Shown: positions 34,321 to 47,335, numbered from the stretch's first letter. The stretch is 64,000 nt of DNA from Phocoena phocoena (GCF_963924675.1 NC_089235.1:58454520-58518519), one strand, 5' to 3'. The notes: generated from the sequence alone by a model not told the origin. Translations and numbers: made by a program.

Positions 34321-35490
34321 GTTTACTGCGTTTGACAGTGTTATTATATTAGTATCTAATACCTTTAAATATTAAAGATTATTGAGTCCAATTTGCCCCT
34401 GTGAGTGTGGGAGAGCAAACAGCAAATCCCATCAATGGGAAGTTTAAGGATAAAGGTTTTCTCAACTCCCACCTTCTGCTAAGACACAAAGTGGAACCCC
34501 TGTGGTGCCAAGTGCCTGGCCCCGCTAAATGCTCAGAGAATGTTAGCCTCTCTGGTGGCCGGTGACCATTATAAAGAATGGCTGAGAAGAGCAACGGAAA
34601 TCTGTTTCTTTGATAGTCCTTCCACTCAGCTTCCCCAAGATGTTGTTGGAATTCCCCTTGGGAAAGAGTCCTCTCAAGTTGAGTGGAAATGGCAGTGAAA
34701 GTTCTTAGGGGTATGGCCTGTGAGAGGTCGGAGAACCTGGAAGGAGGCTGAGGGAAACACTTCTCTGTTCCATGGCTCAGGAGGACCCATGCTTGCCTTC
34801 AGCCATGGCTCCAAAAGAAGAAGACAAGAGTTGGAGAGAGAAGCTAACTCTAGAACGGAGATCAAGCAGGAAATTAAAGCCACCAAACATTTTCTCACCC
34901 ACAGGGTCCAAATCTTTTCCTAATTCAGACACACGATCGGAGTTTATTTCCAGTTCAATAGCAATGCTTTGGCTTTTAGAGAGAAGTTGACACCAAAATG
35001 TCTCTTTTCAGGAAAAAGAACGTGAATAAGGAAATGACATGATCATTGGATCCATGCTCACTTCTGAGAACAATTTAATTCTTTTAACCCTTGCCAAAGT
35101 CATAGATTCTACTTTAGTCCATGTAGTATTTAAAAAGTTACACTCTGCTACCTGAGTTTTCATATTTCCTTATATTTACTTGCTTAGGTTGAAAACTGAC
35201 CCCTACATTGCTCTTTATATCTTTACTAGATTTACTTTGTGTGTGTGTGTTTTTTTTTTACTATATTTAATGTGCAGTTACGCTTGCAAAATGGATTGTA
35301 ATTCGCCAAGAAAAGTGCTTTGATAAAGGGGAAAAAAAATCAACAAATTACAGGATAAGAGACAATCCTAGCAGGACTCCTCTCCTCCAATTCGAAACCA
35401 CACTTGTGACTTTCACGTGCATCCATTTCATGTTTAGGTACCTTGTATATCAGTGTCTTGCAAAGTTTGTAATGGTGTAGGACATAATGC
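34321..35490. other. Unassigned sequence
   Basis: No repeat is recognised. Overlapping 66-74 codon frames on both strands at 34,379-34,990 carry no known domain. A short (GT)n/poly(T) patch lies at about 35,239-35,260. Confidence 0.35.
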
Positions 35491-35494
35491 TTTT

Positions 35495-35645
35495 CTTCCT
35501 TAAAAAGGGAGGAAGAAAGAACTGGAGAGAGGGAAGAAAGAAGGAGGGAGGAAGGGAGAAAGGGAGAAAGGAAAAAAGGAAGGAAGGAAAGAAAGAAGGA
35601 AAGAAGGAAGGGAGGACAGAAGAAGGAAAGAGAAAGAAATGAATT
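35495..35645. repeat. GA-rich / (GGAA)n low-complexity tract
   Basis: About 150 bp of almost uninterrupted purines with gaag/ggaa units. The antisense frame is a spurious Phe/Ser/Pro-rich open frame. Confidence 0.9.
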
Positions 35646-38600
35646 AAATGAAGAATATTCCTCCCTGAAAAATATGTGGGCTCTTTTCCCAAATAATCTG
35701 CTTATGGGAAAAAAAAAATTCCACCTGAAAGAGGAAATGCTTCCTGAAAGAGGAAACTAGGAATTTCCTAGTTAAATTTGTATGCATTTATATGAAAGTT
35801 TTAGGTTGACTAGTGAGAGAATATCTCTGAGTAATTATCCCAACATCCTAAGTAAGTTTTGTTCAATGGCTCAGCTCACTGAAGAAGTGGGATTTCATTC
35901 AATAAAATGTTTTTAGAGTCTTTTAATACATTTTAGAGTTACGGAAAAATAATAAGATTGTGACTACGTCTACATAACCAAAACATTTTGATAAAAACTG
36001 AAAATTTCAGAGAGTAAATTGAATATCCTATTTTCCTATACCAAAAAATCTGCATATAGAAGTTTGATAGAAACCGTCATTAGGTAACTTCTCCCTGGCC
36101 AAACCATCACACTCGAGGAAACACACACCAGCTATGTGGCCCTTTTTAATGTTTCCAATTACATTGTTCCAGACCCTTTACTCTTCTCTTACCATTCAAT
36201 CCTACTTTGCCTACTTATCTTTTCTACTAACGTACTTAGGTTGTAAGTTTTTTGATTAGCAATGCAGCCCTCATCTTATTCTGATAGTATTAAACTAGCA
36301 ACACATTTGAATGATAGTGAGCTAGTAAGATGAGGTCTCTAACGCATTTGTGCCTTTTGCAGAGGTTTGGGCAATGGTTTTCAACAGCAGAGATTTTGTC
36401 AAGTGATTTCAGCTCTTTGGTTCAGCCTTCTTTCTGGGGAAATATGGAGTAGTAACGATGATAATAATCATATATCTTTAGGTAGAGGGCTTATAGAACC
36501 ACTGTCTCTTATACCCATGAAATTAGTTCTTTTAGGAAGAGGAAAGTCCCAGCTTCCCACTCACTAATATCATATTCACATAAGAGAGTCCACTCCCATC
36601 TCCTTACCATCCTCACTCATCTCCCTTTGCACCAAATTACTGAGGATGATTAACAAACACAGACATGAAAACTGGACCAACAGCTCTTTAGTCCACGATT
36701 TGAAATGGTATTAGAGATGGTGGGTTACATATGCATTATCGGAGAAGCTTGGACGTCTTTGGGGAAGGAAGGAGGCAGAAAGAAGAGAAATATGTATGTT
36801 CCATTTCATAAAATGTAAAGTAGAGTAAAATAAAAATCCCCTATTCTCTACAAAGCAAGATAAAGAATTTCAGATTCTCTTGATGGATCAAGGTACAGTG
36901 TGTTGATTTCACTTTAAAACCATACCATTGCCAAGTCCGCATAAAATGAGAGGGTGCAAAGATAAGTAGATGTGAAAGTATAATTTATAAACTAGACTTC
37001 ATCTATAAAATTGGGTGAAAAACAAACTTACCCAACGGACATTTGGAAGATATTATTAAATATTATAGAACCCATCCTCACATACATTTGGAGAAAAAGA
37101 ATTTACAAAATAAATGTGACTTTAAAAATCCTCTATCCCTATCACCCACAAAGGTAGAAAAGTGAAATTGGGACATCCCTCCATTGTCACGTGGGCAAGT
37201 GATAATTTGTAATAATTATGCTATTATTTACACATCCTCTCTGAAATAAACTCTATCTAAAGAATTCAGTTTGTTGCTCTGGTCCCATGAAAAGCTTTCT
37301 AAAATAGAAAACAATGGACATATCGTCAACACTAGAATGCTATTTTAAAATATATGGATGTACTGGAAAGAGTTCAGACAACATCAGAAGGAAGAGTTTG
37401 ACTTACTGCATGAAAAAAAAGATTAAAAGAGTATGTATGGCTTGGCTAAGCAAGGACTAAGTGGGAACATGCTAACTGCCTGTGAACACAAAGAAGTGGG
37501 GCGAGGGGGGTTTTGGTGGCTTTAAAGAGAAGACTCAGATTCACAAATCTAGTTGATCTCTTTATTTTTAATCCTATTGGGACTGAGAATCTTATAGTGT
37601 TACAACATTTAGGTAGAAATTTCCTAACAAAGAAGTTTGCAGCTTGTTTTTTTGGGGGGGCATTTTTTTTGGAGGGGGAGCATATTATTTGGGGATGTGT
37701 TAAAACTAGATAGGAAAGTAAGAGAAACTACATCCATAATTGTCAGTCACATCTGCCTCTAATTAGAGTGATAATTGTGTCATATTAAGGGCATAATACA
37801 TGTAACTTACACAAATTGTAAAGATCCAGAGAGAAACTATATTACAGTTATGATTTAAAGAATATTAGCAATGTATTTAAAACAAAATACTTGGAGAGGA
37901 GATGAATAAAAATGTAAGTTCAAAGAGTAGGATTAAACCAAAACCCTTGAGAAGGTCGTGATGTCCTTAGCAAGAAATTTAGTGCTATCAAAGTAACACT
38001 AATTTAAAATAATTATGTTTCTATGTCTTATTATATAGAGTAGTATATTTCTATATTACCCAACTTCATATAATTTAACTGAAAGCATATTATCATTGTG
38101 CTACCAGGGAATGTTCCAGTCTGACTACCAGAGTTTAAGAAATGTTTTAGTCAACATTAGGAAACATTATCACTTAGCTAAATTAAGTACTATTATATAA
38201 CAGGTGTAGTTGAATACACAGTTGCAATACAATGACATTTTTTTCCTTAGGATATAATGAATACAATAGAGGAAAAGGGTAACATAATACAGGAAAAAGG
38301 CAGTGCTCAATAACTTCTAGTCTGCTGCCAACCTATTTTCAATGTAAACAAGGTAAAATTCCTTACCCAGAAACGCCTTTGTAACTCCAACGTATTTTTC
38401 ACTTACTCTCGCCCAATATTTTCTGACTTTCACTTTGTGTTTGAAAGTTGAATAAGTCATTTAACTTGTACGTCTTGTACTTCTGTTCTTGAAATAGTTT
38501 ATATATATGTAGATTCAAATCCTTCTTTGAAAAGACACTTTTAACTGACAATGAATAACTAACTTACATTGGATATAATTACTTTTAGCCTTAAGACTTT

Positions 38601-40005
38601 GGCATGCCATCTACTAGAAAATCCATGCCAGGGAATACCAGCCACACCTACCGATGAGATGGCCTTAAGAAACACACTCATTTATTTTCCCCTCTGATAC
38701 TTGATAAGTCAAAATAAATGATGACTGTGTAAAGACATTTTGATGTCTGTACAGATAGGTAGGGAGTATTCATTGTCAATGAAATTTTGAAATATACAGC
38801 CGACATTTCAATACCCTAAAGAGTGCCATATAGAGAGTTTTCTTCATCAAAATAGTTCAGATTTAAATTCATACCGAATTAATTATGGAAAACTTATATA
38901 GTATATGTGTATTTAATAATTGTTACTGACAAGAATATGGTTACTTGTAGACATGGACTCTATAATGATTTGCAAAAATAAAATCTGGTTGCTGGATTAT
39001 GGCTGATAGCTGATATTTTTCCAAAATCCAAATTTTTGTCATTCTTCTAAAAAATTAACATTTAATATATATTATTCATTCAATAATAATGTCGTTACAT
39101 GAATTTTCTTGTAGTAAATACTTCCAAAGTGAGAGAAGTAAATCAACTTACTTCTCCTTAGAAGAGATAACTCTTTTGCTTACACATCCCATTTTATGGA
39201 TGTGGTATTGCCATTTGTCCCTGTTTACTTTTTAAAGGTACCCAAGCCTTACCCACAAGCTGCATTTTTCTCTGTGCCTTTTATTCTTGCCCTAAATTTC
39301 AGAAGATAAAAACTTAAAAAAAAATAAAACCATGCATAACCCTGCCAAATGCCAGCCCTTCCTCTTTCATACAGGTTTTCTTTTCAACAGTACTCTACAC
39401 ATGCAGATCCCTCACTGCAGACCATTTTACAGAGGTAAGTGCTTATCAACTAATGCCAATAATAGAAATCTAAATAATTTTTGAGTGACCAGCAAGCCTC
39501 TACTGTTTACTAAGTATGGATATGTGACTACGTTTTACCAAGAGAAAGACAGCAGCTCTGGGAACAAAAGTGATTCAGACACAATTGGGCTCAAGTGAAG
39601 AACAGTGTGGGTTCTTCAGGTCTGGCAGAGTCCACCCACCCACAAACTGTCAGGACATTCCTCTCTTTTACTGTTGCTCCCATAATTGGAGCTGCCATGC
39701 TTCTCCAAAAGAGATTTGTGACAAGTCCAAGTACAATCTGGTTCTGAAATATCTCCATCTCATGCTTCCTCTCACCTCCCTTGGCATCCTCCATGAAACA
39801 GATTCAAGTTGCCTCTACCTGTAAGCAATCAAAGGCAGGCAGCATCATGCCTTTGGCATCAAGTACAGAAAGAAGAAAACAAATTAAAATGCTTTTGAAC
39901 TTAAAGAGTTTGCTTGAAAGACGTAATTTTTAAAGTCCTTTGTTCACTAATACAATATTTCTTTTTCCTGTAAGAGAGTGAAATGAAGGAATCATTCAAG
40001 GGAGG
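35646..40005. other. Repeat-poor AT-rich block
   Basis: About 4.3 kb in which I recognise no interspersed repeat and no gene. Open frames are short. 37,648-37,680 is G-rich and T-rich. It could contain conserved non-coding elements, but that cannot be judged without alignment. Confidence 0.35.
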
Positions 40006-40009
40006 AAAA

Positions 40010-40105
40010 TATTCATTTGCTAAACAACTGAGTGTCTACCACGAGCCCCAGACATCATAGACATTACAGATACTGAGGATACAATGACTAAAATATCTTT
40101 TTCGC
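40010..40105 (-). repeat. Possible L2 3'-end fragment (antisense)
   Basis: 'catttgctaaacaactgagtgtctaccacgagccccagacatcatagac...actgaggatacaatgac' follows antisense L2 order but is decayed. Confidence 0.4.
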
Positions 40106-40909
40106 TGGGAGGAACATTTCAAGTGCCCTTGGTGTGGGTGGTATTGTATTTCAGTAGGATTTTTCTGTATGCTCCTAATGGTTAAAAGTATACCTGGGGA
40201 TACACTGTATAGTCTAACAGAAAGTGGTCTTATGCCTTTCTTTTATACAATTAAGACAAATCATATTTAGATCTGATACTGACGTTTGGGCAGTACTAAT
40301 CTATAGGCACTTCAAGGAAGTAAAGTAGTATTTAAGCATCTATTTTCCATCTGTGCATATATGTATCCCAACATAGAAGTGTATGCATACATACATATAT
40401 GTTTCTATTTCAGCTAAGATCCACTGTAACTATGTGTCAGTTTCAATCTTAATTATGATATGTTATTATATAAGATGTGGGTACCACAGGATATGTTTTT
40501 CCTTTCCATTTCATTCCCTAGAATAAAAAGAAATGAAAAAAAAAACTAGATAAAACAAAAAACCCAAATCTGATGGAAAGATATAAAAAAAGAAAAATTA
40601 AAAACAAAACCCTAAGCCATGAGTGTTTCAAGCCAAATATTTACAAAGATACCTATATACTTATGAGCTGGATGGGAGGTTGAATAGGGTTGAGTAAACC
40701 TTTTTTAGCCTGAAGTTAGGCAATGGGGAGAGGAATCCAGAAGAAGGAGATTTAGGGCTCCAGTGTAAATGGTGTTGAAAGAGGAAATACAAGACTTGGA
40801 TCAATTTCTACGTACATCACAAAATAACCAGGGAGATCTTGCTCAATCCGTCTAATCCCCCTGCCTTGATTTCCTCTTCTGTAAGACCAGGGGGTCTAGA
40901 CAACTCTTG

Positions 40910-41062
40910 TGCATACAACAAACATATATTGAGTGCCTGCTGGTGGTCAACTCTACAGTTTAGAAAACATTTTCACATAAACTCTTTATTTCATCTTGGC
41001 CTTATGTTAATCTGGTATAAAAATGATTACAAACCTATTTCACATGAGTGAAGAAAGAAGTC
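40910..41062 (-). repeat. MIR SINE fragment (antisense)
   Basis: 'ttgagtgcctgctggtggtc', 'cattttcacataaactcttt' and 'caaacctatttcacatgagtgaagaaagaagtcagg' run in reverse-strand MIR order. Confidence 0.5.
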
Positions 41063-41304
41063 AGGATTTAGGGGAGTTTACTGAAAGTCTAAATGCTCTC
41101 TAGATTCTCTTCCAGATGCTAAAAATTATCTTTAAATTTCTAACTTTAAGTGAGGCAGAGGATCAAAGAGTAATATGTACAGTAACCATGTGGACACAAT
41201 TCTCTTCATATTCCTCTTCCATCTCTTTCAACTCATTTCCCACCATTCCCTTCCTGTTCTCTAATCTCTTCTTTCTACCACCACATACATTTATATTTTC
41301 CTGT

Positions 41305-41495
41305 TTAGTAAATATTTTAGGTTCTGTCGGCCTTACAGCTTCTGCTACAACTACTGGACTCTGCTGTTGTACCATGAAAGCATCCGAAGATACAGAAATA
41401 AATGGGAGTGAATATGTTCCAATAAGACTTTACTTACAAAGAGAGGGAATGGACTGTATTTGGCCTGTGAGCCATGGTTTGCTAACATCTAAGTT
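41305..41495. mobile_element. hAT-type non-autonomous DNA transposon fragment
   Basis: 'aatattttaggttctgtcgg', 'caactactggactctgctgt', 'ccaataagactttacttaca' and 'tggcctgtgagccatggttt' belong to a common mammalian medium-reiteration hAT-like repeat ('...gggccatagtttgccaacccc'). The right terminus is partly preserved (gtttgctaacatct). No transposase is present. Confidence 0.65.
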
Positions 41496-42317
41496 GACTT
41501 TGAAAAATAAAAATATCTGGTAATAATTCCAAAGTTCATGTAAAATATACAGCTTAAAATAGTTTAATTACACTCTAAAGTCATGCATTTTATGTTTGAT
41601 GGGAGCATAGGGTTATCCAATCAATTTATAATATGATCCTTTATAATAAATAAAGGCACAATAGTATGTTAGCTGGTATTACCTTTATAATTGTATGTGT
41701 GATTGAAACTGTTCACATTTGTTGACATTTATCTTACAAAACTTGTTAAGACTCTTGAAAAAGGCCTGAAGAATTTGTTTTGTTTTGTTTTGTTTTTCTG
41801 GTGTGCACAGGGGCATGATGGAGCTGGAGTCTTGTATTTGGATATTAGATAAAAATTCTATCTTTTTCTTCATTAAATTAAGTCTAGTATCTGGAGCTAC
41901 AATAAGTTATTAAAGCAGAAAATAAAATTAAGTAATTATTGACCCCACAGTCATCAGGTAATCAAGGATATGTATGGAACTCCATCTATCTTATTTGTTA
42001 GGTATGATGACTGATATCTTGAAGTTTCTTCTTCCAGCATCATATGGATATAAAACTGACCTCCTAGCCAAACCTGAAGATTCTTGGAGTTTGTGCTCTT
42101 TGCTAATAATATTTTAAGTAAAATAGACCAGGAAGTCAATCAATAAATGTATTTAAGCAATTACTTTTCTGCTTTGCAATTTGAATGAGATGCGATACTA
42201 ATGACCAAATATGGGGTTTGTAGCATCTCAACAAACACCATCTCTCCTCTTTATACCATCATGTTTGCTACACCTTTTATCTTCTGCAGTAAATATTTGT
42301 TAAAAACTCTAAAGGGA
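41496..42317. other. Unassigned sequence
   Basis: No gene is recognised. A (TTTTG)n stretch lies at about 41,777-41,797. Confidence 0.4.
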
Positions 42318-43305
42318 TAATGGAGGGATGGGGACCATATTTAACCTCCTGTTTTAAAAAACAGGAACTTGGACAAAATATATAAAATAACTCTTTTCAG
42401 ACTTTGAAACACCAGCAATGCAGGACCTTAATCCCTGAAAGAAAGGGAAAAATGAGGTAAAACTTAAGACCACGTTGTACTGACTGGGGACACATTCTGG
42501 GCTATGGAACGGGAAGCTGGAGTCCTAAGTAGAAGGTAGAGGTCTTGTTGAGTTGAGAAGTCTGAAAACTGAGAAGAAGTCATCAAGTCTGAGCTAGTGG
42601 CAAGTTGTGTGGCATAGTTCTGGGGAGGAGGGAATCATGAAAAACATTTCTATAATCTCTGGAATACAAACATGCATGTATGTATGGTAGAAATCCGTAA
42701 GACTGTGCAACATTATAACTGGTGTTCTGTGAGTTGAACTGTTCTCAGAGCTCACACAGGACTGAGAAGCATTTAAGTCCCCACCAGTCAGAACAGAAAT
42801 TGCTTCATGGTCAACTGGAAAATTTAGTGGAAACTGTAGAAGGGCTGGTTCTTGTAGTGAGACTAAAATATCCCAAGAGTAAAGGCTATTTGAGACCCAC
42901 ACAAACAAAGCTTAGGAATTAAAATTAGCCTCAAAAGATCAAATCAAAATGTGAGTACTTAACTGTCTCTCAGAACAAAGCCAACAGCCATTAAAGAAAG
43001 ACAACAAAATCCAGAAAGGTAACATTAAAAATTCACAGTGCTCAGCATCCAATGAAAGATTATCAGCCATTCCAGAAGCAGGAAAATGTGACCCATAACT
43101 AGGTGACAAAAATCAGTCATGAGAAACAGATAAAAATAATAGCAAAGAAAAAATTAGTAGACAAAAGCATTAAACAGCTATTGTAATCATATATTGCAGT
43201 ATTTAAAGGAAAACATAGAAATAGAAATATGGAGGCTATGAAAAGACACAAGAGGAATGTCTAAGAGTGAGAATTACAATAGCTCAAATGAGATATTTAC
43301 TGAAT
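42318..43305 (+). mobile_element. Ancient L1 (L1M/HAL1-like) 5' segment, copy A
   Basis: Starts with the old L1 leader ('ggagggatggggaccatattt', 'cttggacaaaatatataaaat', 'actcttttcagactttgaaa'). It continues to 'cagcatccaatgaaagatta', 'ccagaagcaggaaaatgtgac' and 'agtagacaaaagcattaaac', the upstream part of ORF1. The frame is broken throughout. The element is cut off at about 43,305 by antisense L1 3' ends. Confidence 0.7.
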
Positions 43306-43308
43306 ACG

Positions 43309-43534
43309 TTTTTTTCTTATTGAAGTACAGTTGATTTACTATATTGTGTTAGTTCCAGGTGTACAGCAAAGTGATTCAGTTATACATATTTTTTCAGATA
43401 CTTTTTCATTATAGGTTATTACAAGATATTGGATATAGTTCCCTATGCTATATAGTAAATCCTTGTTGTTTACCTATTTTATATATAGTAGTGTGTATCT
43501 GTTAATCTGATACTCCACATTTATCCCTCCCCCT
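43309..43534 (-). mobile_element. L1 3' end (antisense), first of two
   Basis: 'tgaagtacagttgatttact', 'gttccaggtgtacagcaaag', 'gttccctatgctatatagta', then 'tatttatccctccccc'. This is the 3' UTR of a cetartiodactyl-type L1, read antisense, 5'-truncated after about 225 bp. Confidence 0.85.
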
Positions 43535-43540
43535 TAAATG

Positions 43541-43990
43541 TTTTCTTTAATTGAAGTATAGTTAATTTATATTATTGCATTAGTTTCTGGCATACAGCAT
43601 AGTGATTCAGTATTTTTGCAGATTACACTCCATTATAAGTTGTTATAATATAATGGGTATAATTCCCTGTGCTATACAGTATATCTTGTTGCTTATCTAT
43701 TTTATATGTAGTAGTTTGTATCTCTTACTTAATCTCATACCCCTAATTTGTTCCTCCCTCTTTCCCTCTCCCCTTTGGTAACCACAAGTTTGTTTTCTAT
43801 TACTGTTTGAGTCTGTTTCTGTTTTGCATATACTTTCATTTGTATTATTTACCGCATATAAGTGATAACATACAGTATTTTCCTTTCTCTGCCTGATTTA
43901 TTTCGCTAAGCATAATATTTTCTAGGTCTATCCATGTTGCTGCAAATGGCAGTATTTCGCTTTTTATGGCTAATATTCCACTGTATATCC
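43541..43990 (-). mobile_element. L1 3' end (antisense), second of two
   Basis: Restarts at the same L1 3' terminus ('ttgaagtatagttaatttat', 'cagcatagtgattcagtatt', 'tccctgtgctatacagtata') and extends further into the ORF2 C-terminal region ('ctatccatgttgctgcaaat', 'tatggctaatattccactgt'). It lies head-to-tail with the first copy, in the same orientation. Confidence 0.85.
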
Positions 43991-43994
43991 TGAC

Positions 43995-45960
43995 TCACAC
44001 CTGTACAAGGCAGACTTCAAACACCTCAAATTAGGACAACAGGAGTAACCGAGATAGGAATTGCCTCACTGGAGGTGAGAGTGAGACTTTGCAGTTTAGG
44101 CGTAAGCAAGCCAACTGTCTGCTAAAACAAAATGCCGACCCTCTTCAGAGGAATCTAACAAAATTCAAATTTTGAGTCTCCACAGCAGAACATTCACAAT
44201 GTCTGGGAAACAATATAATATTATTCTCCTCACAAAGAACCAGGAAAATGTAAGGTGCCCTGAAAGGAGGAGACAATCGACTGAGGCCACAGGCAAGATG
44301 AATCATATGTTGGAATTATCAGACAAGGACTTTAAAGCAGCTGGTAGAACTATCATCAGTTGGATGCAAAAACTATGTTGGTAATGAATGAAATATTAGA
44401 AACTCTGTGCAGAGAAATCGAAGTTATGAAAAAATCAGCCCAATGGAAACTCTAGAAATGAAATATACGCTAATATTAAAAATTCAGAGGATGGTCTTAA
44501 TGAGATAACTAAAGTGCTGAAGAGTCAGTAAACTTGACAAGAGATCCTCACAAGTTATGTAATTTGAAATAAAAGGAGAAGAATATTGAAAAGGTAAACA
44601 GAGTCTAAAGGGCCAGTGGAACAATGTCAAAAGTTACAACATGTGTGTAATTGGAGTCCTAGAAAGAGAAGAGAAAGTAAAGAGCAGAAAAAAACAGTTA
44701 AATATATAATGGCCAAAAACGACCGAAATTTGATGGTAGACATACATTTACAACATCAAGAAACTTAGCATACCCCAAACAGGATGAATAAAGGGAAGCC
44801 AACATAAGCACATTGTACTCAACCTGATAAAAATTAAAGATAAAAAGAAATTCTTAGAAGAATCTAGGGAAAAAACAAACATATATATAGGAGGAAAAAT
44901 GATTCAAATGGTTGAAGACTTCTCATTTGAAACTATGTAAGTCAGAAGACGGTGGACCAGCATTTTTTAAAAGTTGAAAGAAAGAAACAAATCTATCAAC
45001 TCAGAAATGTTTAGTTTCCAAAAATATCCATCAGTAATTAAGGCAAAATAAACACATTTTCAGATAACAGAAAATTAAACAAGTTGTCATAGCAGATCGA
45101 CAGTACAAGAGATGATAAAAGGTCTTTAGTCTCAGGAAAATGAAACAAGAAGGAGCATTTGATCTTCACAGAAGAACAAAATGCCTTGAGGGTGGCAAAT
45201 ATCTGTGTAAATATTAAAAAAAAAGTTCATTCTAAGTTCAGTTAAATTTCATAGAATTACTTAAAGCCAAATTTATATTTTCTTTTGGGGATTGTAGTAC
45301 ATTAAATTGATTACATTTGACAACCTTAGAATAAAAGGTTTCAAGTAGAGGGAATAAACAAATTCCCTATATTTTATTTGGGGTGATACAATATTTACTG
45401 CAGTTAGACTGTGAAAAGTTAAGGTTGTATATTTTAATCCCTGGAGCAGTCATTAAAAAGATACAAAGAAACATATGTTTAAAAAGGCAATTGAGGGCTT
45501 CCCTGGTGGCACAGTGGTTGAGAGTCCGCCTGCCGATGCAGGGGACACGGGTTTGTGCCCCGGTCCGGGAAGATCCCACATGCTGCGGAGCGGCTGGGCC
45601 CGTGAGCCATGGCCGCTGAGCCTGCGCGTCCGGAGCCTATGCTCCGCAACGGGAGAGGCCACAACAGTGAGAGGCCCGCATACCGCAAAAACAAAAAACA
45701 AAACAAAACAAAAAAACTGCAATTGATGAATTAGAATGGAATTTTAAAAAATATTTAAATCACCTCAAATGAGACATGAGAAGGGAAGAAGGGTACCAAA
45801 GCACAGAGGAACAAACAGAAAACTATTAATAAAACAGTTGATCAATATCTAACTATATCAAAAATTATATTAAATGTTAATAGAATATAATTATTACATT
45901 TTAAGGCAGAGGTGATCAAAGTGGATAAAAAAACAGAATCAGCTATGAAAGACAGTGCCT
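43995..45960 (+). mobile_element. Ancient L1 (L1M/HAL1-like) ORF1 to start of ORF2, copy B
   Basis: Shows decayed L1 ORF1 in order: 'gttggaattatcagacaagg', 'actttaaagcagctggtaga', 'gtgtaattggagtcctagaa', 'ataatggccaaaaacgacc', 'gaatctagggaaaaaacaaa', 'gtcagaagacggtggaccag' and 'ttttcagataacagaaaatt'. Then come the intergenic 'agactgtgaaaagttaaggt' and 'taatccctggagcagtcatt'. After the SINE, the ORF2 start ('ctatatcaaaaattatatta', 'agtggataaaaaaacagaat') is visible to about 45,950. ORF1 normally encodes the RNA-binding chaperone of L1; this copy has no intact frame. 44,160-44,350 repeats a segment already present in copy A. Confidence 0.8.
45495..45718 (+). mobile_element. CHR SINE (cetacean type), in ancient L1
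   Basis: Begins 'gggcttccctggtggcacag', with A-box-like tggcacagtggttgagagt, B-box-like ggtttgtgcc and a GC-rich body to 'gaggcccgcataccgc', and a tail of AAAAC repeats. Target duplication gcaattga at 45,487-45,494 and 45,719-45,726. Inserted into the ORF1-ORF2 spacer of an older L1. Confidence 0.96.
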
Positions 45961-47185
45961 GGGTTCAGGTAACCCTTATTTTACTTAATAATGGCCCCAA
46001 AGCATAGGAGTAGTGCTTCTGGCAATGTTGCAAAGAAGCTGTAAAGTGCTTCCTTTCAGTGAAAAGGTGAAAGTTCCCAACTTCATTTGCCTGTCTGTAT
46101 TCCCGTATATATGTATGCATGACCATTTGCCTGTATGTATTCCTACCAGGCCACGTGATAGGCAAAATTAGCATTTCTGGTCTCTTGTTAGTCTCTGTAG
46201 TTCATTTGTTACTTCTTTATATCACTTAATCCGAATTTGCAATCATATAATTATTTGTATAATTAGTTTCTATCTTCCCCCCCACACAGTATATTATAAA
46301 TCCATCATGGAAACACTATATTATAAATCCAAGATAGAAAGCAATCATTTCACTTACCAGTGGTAAAATGAGAGACTGGCCCCTTGCAGTCATTCAGTAT
46401 ATGTTTTCTGAATAAATAAATACATTACAATATCCACGAATGGATTTTAACCATTTGCTGTTACATTTAACATGAGCTTTCTGAGGGCAGGGCACTGGTG
46501 TGATTTGGGTCTGTATGCCTTAGTAACTGGCATATAAGCCTGTTCAACAAAAGTTTAAGAATGCAAATTGAAAGTGAATAAAAATTGTGACAAAAGGACA
46601 GACATAGGAAATAGTAGAGGGGTTGAGAATAGGGTGAAGAACCAATGAGCTATCGTTGATAATTCTCCTTTTGAACTAAAATAGTTTTTTAAAGTCCGTA
46701 AATTAAGATTCACAAAACCAAAGAATATTTGAAGGGGACAGATTAGGGAGATAAGGAAAGGGCGGAGAGGCATGACAAGAGGATTAATCAGGCAAAAGCA
46801 AAGAAATGGTTGAGTCAGGGTGGACAAAAGACAAATTCTACCTACTCCTCCAATTATTTTCCTAGACATACAGTACTAGACCCCATCTGAACACAGATGG
46901 CAGGAGAACTGATAAGGAGTGCTATCTGAACCACAATGACAGAAGGGAATCATGCATGTCAGGAATTACGGCTACTTCCAACCCAGCCTTAGGCATTTGA
47001 GGACCAACGCCCCTGAGGGACAAAACTTGTCTAGGACACGTGCTTTCACGAGAGGCACCTTAGCTACACGGCAAACCCAAGCAGCGTTTCCATCTCCTCT
47101 TTCATTCTTGGGTAGTTAGAGTTTACGTTTCACTTATTGCCAATTTTCCAATTCTCAAGTCACTACCACAAATGCCATGTACTTC
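45961..47185. other. Mostly unassigned; L2 trace
   Basis: 46,460-46,560 ('tgagctttctgagggcagggcac', 'gtaactggcatataagcctgttcaac') is a likely sense L2 3' end. The rest holds no gene or repeat I recognise. Confidence 0.4.
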
Positions 47186-47189
47186 AAAA

Positions 47190-47335
47190 CTGTTTAATGT
47201 GCCAGCTGCTTTGGCATTATGTTTCACAATCCCTGTTAAATAGGAGCCCAGAAATCTAAATCATGCATTGCTGAAGGTAACACAGATAGTAAGTGAGGAG
47301 CTGCAATTTGAACCAAGTCTAAGCCTTCAAAACTG
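47190..47335 (-). repeat. MIR SINE (antisense)
   Basis: 'gtgccagctgctttggcatt', 'gctgaaggtaacacagatagtaagtg' and 'gctgcaatttgaaccaagtct' follow MIR in reverse orientation. Confidence 0.65.

Noticed and set aside
35450..35692. Phe/Ser/Pro-rich 80-codon antisense frame
   Set aside because: Translation of a GA-rich low-complexity tract.
45495..45565. Possible tRNA gene (A and B box-like motifs)
   Set aside because: It is the tRNA-derived head of a CHR SINE with a tail and target duplication, not a foldable tRNA.
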